Shown here in pieces: positions 63,668-64,000 of a DNA stretch of 64,000 bases; position 1 is the stretch's first letter; every line of letters begins with the position of its first letter. A program made the position numbers and the translations under genes. Source of the stretch: an uncultured Actinomycetes bacterium. GTDB taxonomy: Bacteria; Actinomycetota; Actinomycetes; Nanopelagicales; Nanopelagicaceae. Location: assembly GCA_903843225.1 (NCBI GenBank), contig CAIMOX010000002.1, forward strand, positions 1 to 64,000, written 5' to 3'. Under the pieces are notes generated by a model. It had not been told where the DNA came from. It saw nothing but the letters and a program-made list of their open reading frames with translations, and searched no databases.

Positions 63668-64000
63668 CTAAAGGCCCCTAACGAGAGATTCTTGTTGTAC
63701 AACGCTACCCAAGTCTGGAACTCCGTAAAGCTCTTGGTGAAGCGTGTGTCATGCGGCTTGACCGTGATGAAGTAGAGCCAATCACCATCAACTGGATTCT
63801 GCGCTGCTCTCATCGCCTCCAAACCAGGGTTACAGATTGGCGTTGGGGGTAACCCAGTATGAATATAGGTGTTATACGGCGATGCAATCTGCGTCGCATT
63901 TCGAGAAAGTGCGATTTTGCCACGGGTGTTGTTTGCATACTGCACTGTTGAATTTAACTGGAGCGGCATTCCGATTTTTAGGCGGTTGTAGATGACTCGA
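63664..64000 (-). CDS. mltG: MltG-type endolytic transglycosylase, C-terminal part (runs off the right edge)
   Basis: The last 112 codons of a minus-strand gene are present, open to the window edge. VIYNRLKIGMPLQLNSTVQYA-type sequence, then SPYNTYIHTGLPPTPICNPG, is the YceG/MltG signature; this enzyme cuts nascent glycan strands at the membrane and ends peptidoglycan elongation. The catalytic glutamate and membrane anchor lie outside the window. The tail DTRFTKSFTEFQ is typical of the family. It leads into aroE with an ATGA overlap. Confidence 0.9.
   Translation of the reverse strand, partial: RVIYNRLKIGMPLQLNSTVQYANNTRGKIALSRNATQIASPYNTYIHTGLPPTPICNPGLEAMRAAQNPVDGDWLYFITVKPHDTRFTKSFTEFQTWVALYNKNLSLGAFR

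Noticed and set aside
1-64000. Prophage, insertion sequence, CRISPR array or toxin-antitoxin module
   Set aside because: No transposase, integrase, capsid, Cas or toxin-like proteins and no regular direct-repeat arrays were seen; the window is core genome throughout.

Overview
The window is a stretch of actinobacterial chromosome with base composition near 50% G+C by eye, coding almost throughout. No phage, transposon, CRISPR or rRNA is visible. Actinobacterial markers are MshC (mycothiol synthesis), PafB/PafC, a BldD-type regulator, an actinobacterial IHF (mIHF) domain, HelY, a degenerate PriA, and the gcvH-garA-ftsR-BFN-merR-gcvP order known from Mycobacterium. Tight packing, 1, 4 or 8 base start/stop overlaps, convergent genes that overlap at their ends, and absence of the Pup-proteasome genes from their usual place suggest a small-genome lineage. 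A freshwater group such as Nanopelagicales (acI) fits, but this is inference.

Layout. (1) 1-5146 (+): scpA end, scpB, rluB, an AT-rich gap, aroH, tyrA and a fused cmk-der. (2) 5163-11413 (+): a CDP-alcohol phosphatidyltransferase, then gcvH, garA-like FHA, ftsR, bifunctional nuclease, a second merR, and gcvP. (3) 11465-19236 (-): pafB, pafC, tatA (58 aa), tatC, a lipid kinase, helY, a 5'-3' exonuclease and a dolichol-phosphate-mannose-type synthase; a lipoprotein FKBP diverges from pafB. (4) 19842-28133 (-): MSMEG_4193-type phosphatase, DUF3090, SCO1664-family kinase-like protein, mshC, metH, HAD phosphatase, trmI. (5) 28183-37522, mixed strands: aldo/keto reductase, M20 peptidase, tRNA-Leu(GAG), thymidine kinase, zinc alcohol dehydrogenase, DUF554, uppP, YczE-like protein, ung, an ABC ATPase, serB. 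(6) 37519-57468 (-): an uninterrupted 20-kb run pyrR-pyrB-pyrC-carA-carB-pyrK-pyrD-pyrF-mihF/gmk-rpoZ-coaBC-metK-priA-def-fmt-rsmB-rpe-hisE-hisG. (7) 57606-64000: a BldD-like regulator (+), then on the minus strand mltG (partial), aroE, prepilin peptidase, aroC, aroK, aroB, aroQ, efp, nusB.

How it fits together. Pyrimidine synthesis from bicarbonate to UMP is encoded by one operon headed by its regulator PyrR, with a PyrR-type hairpin just before the pyrR ribosome binding site. Most shikimate-pathway steps plus chorismate mutase and prephenate dehydrogenase are present, in two places. The pyr run continues into nucleotide, coenzyme A, SAM and protein N-terminus functions.

The most useful observations are: the mIHF-guanylate kinase fusion; the missing Pup-proteasome block between its usual flanks; the PyrR leader; a BldD homologue that keeps the c-di-GMP signature; a recurrent TANNNT box six to nine bases before start codons, predicting leaderless mRNAs; a symmetric back-to-back promoter; and a 27% G+C island with repeated TTATCGA-type sites. 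I found no clearly new multi-gene system. The best uncharacterised unit is the SCO1664/DUF3090/MSMEG_4193 trio attached to mshC.
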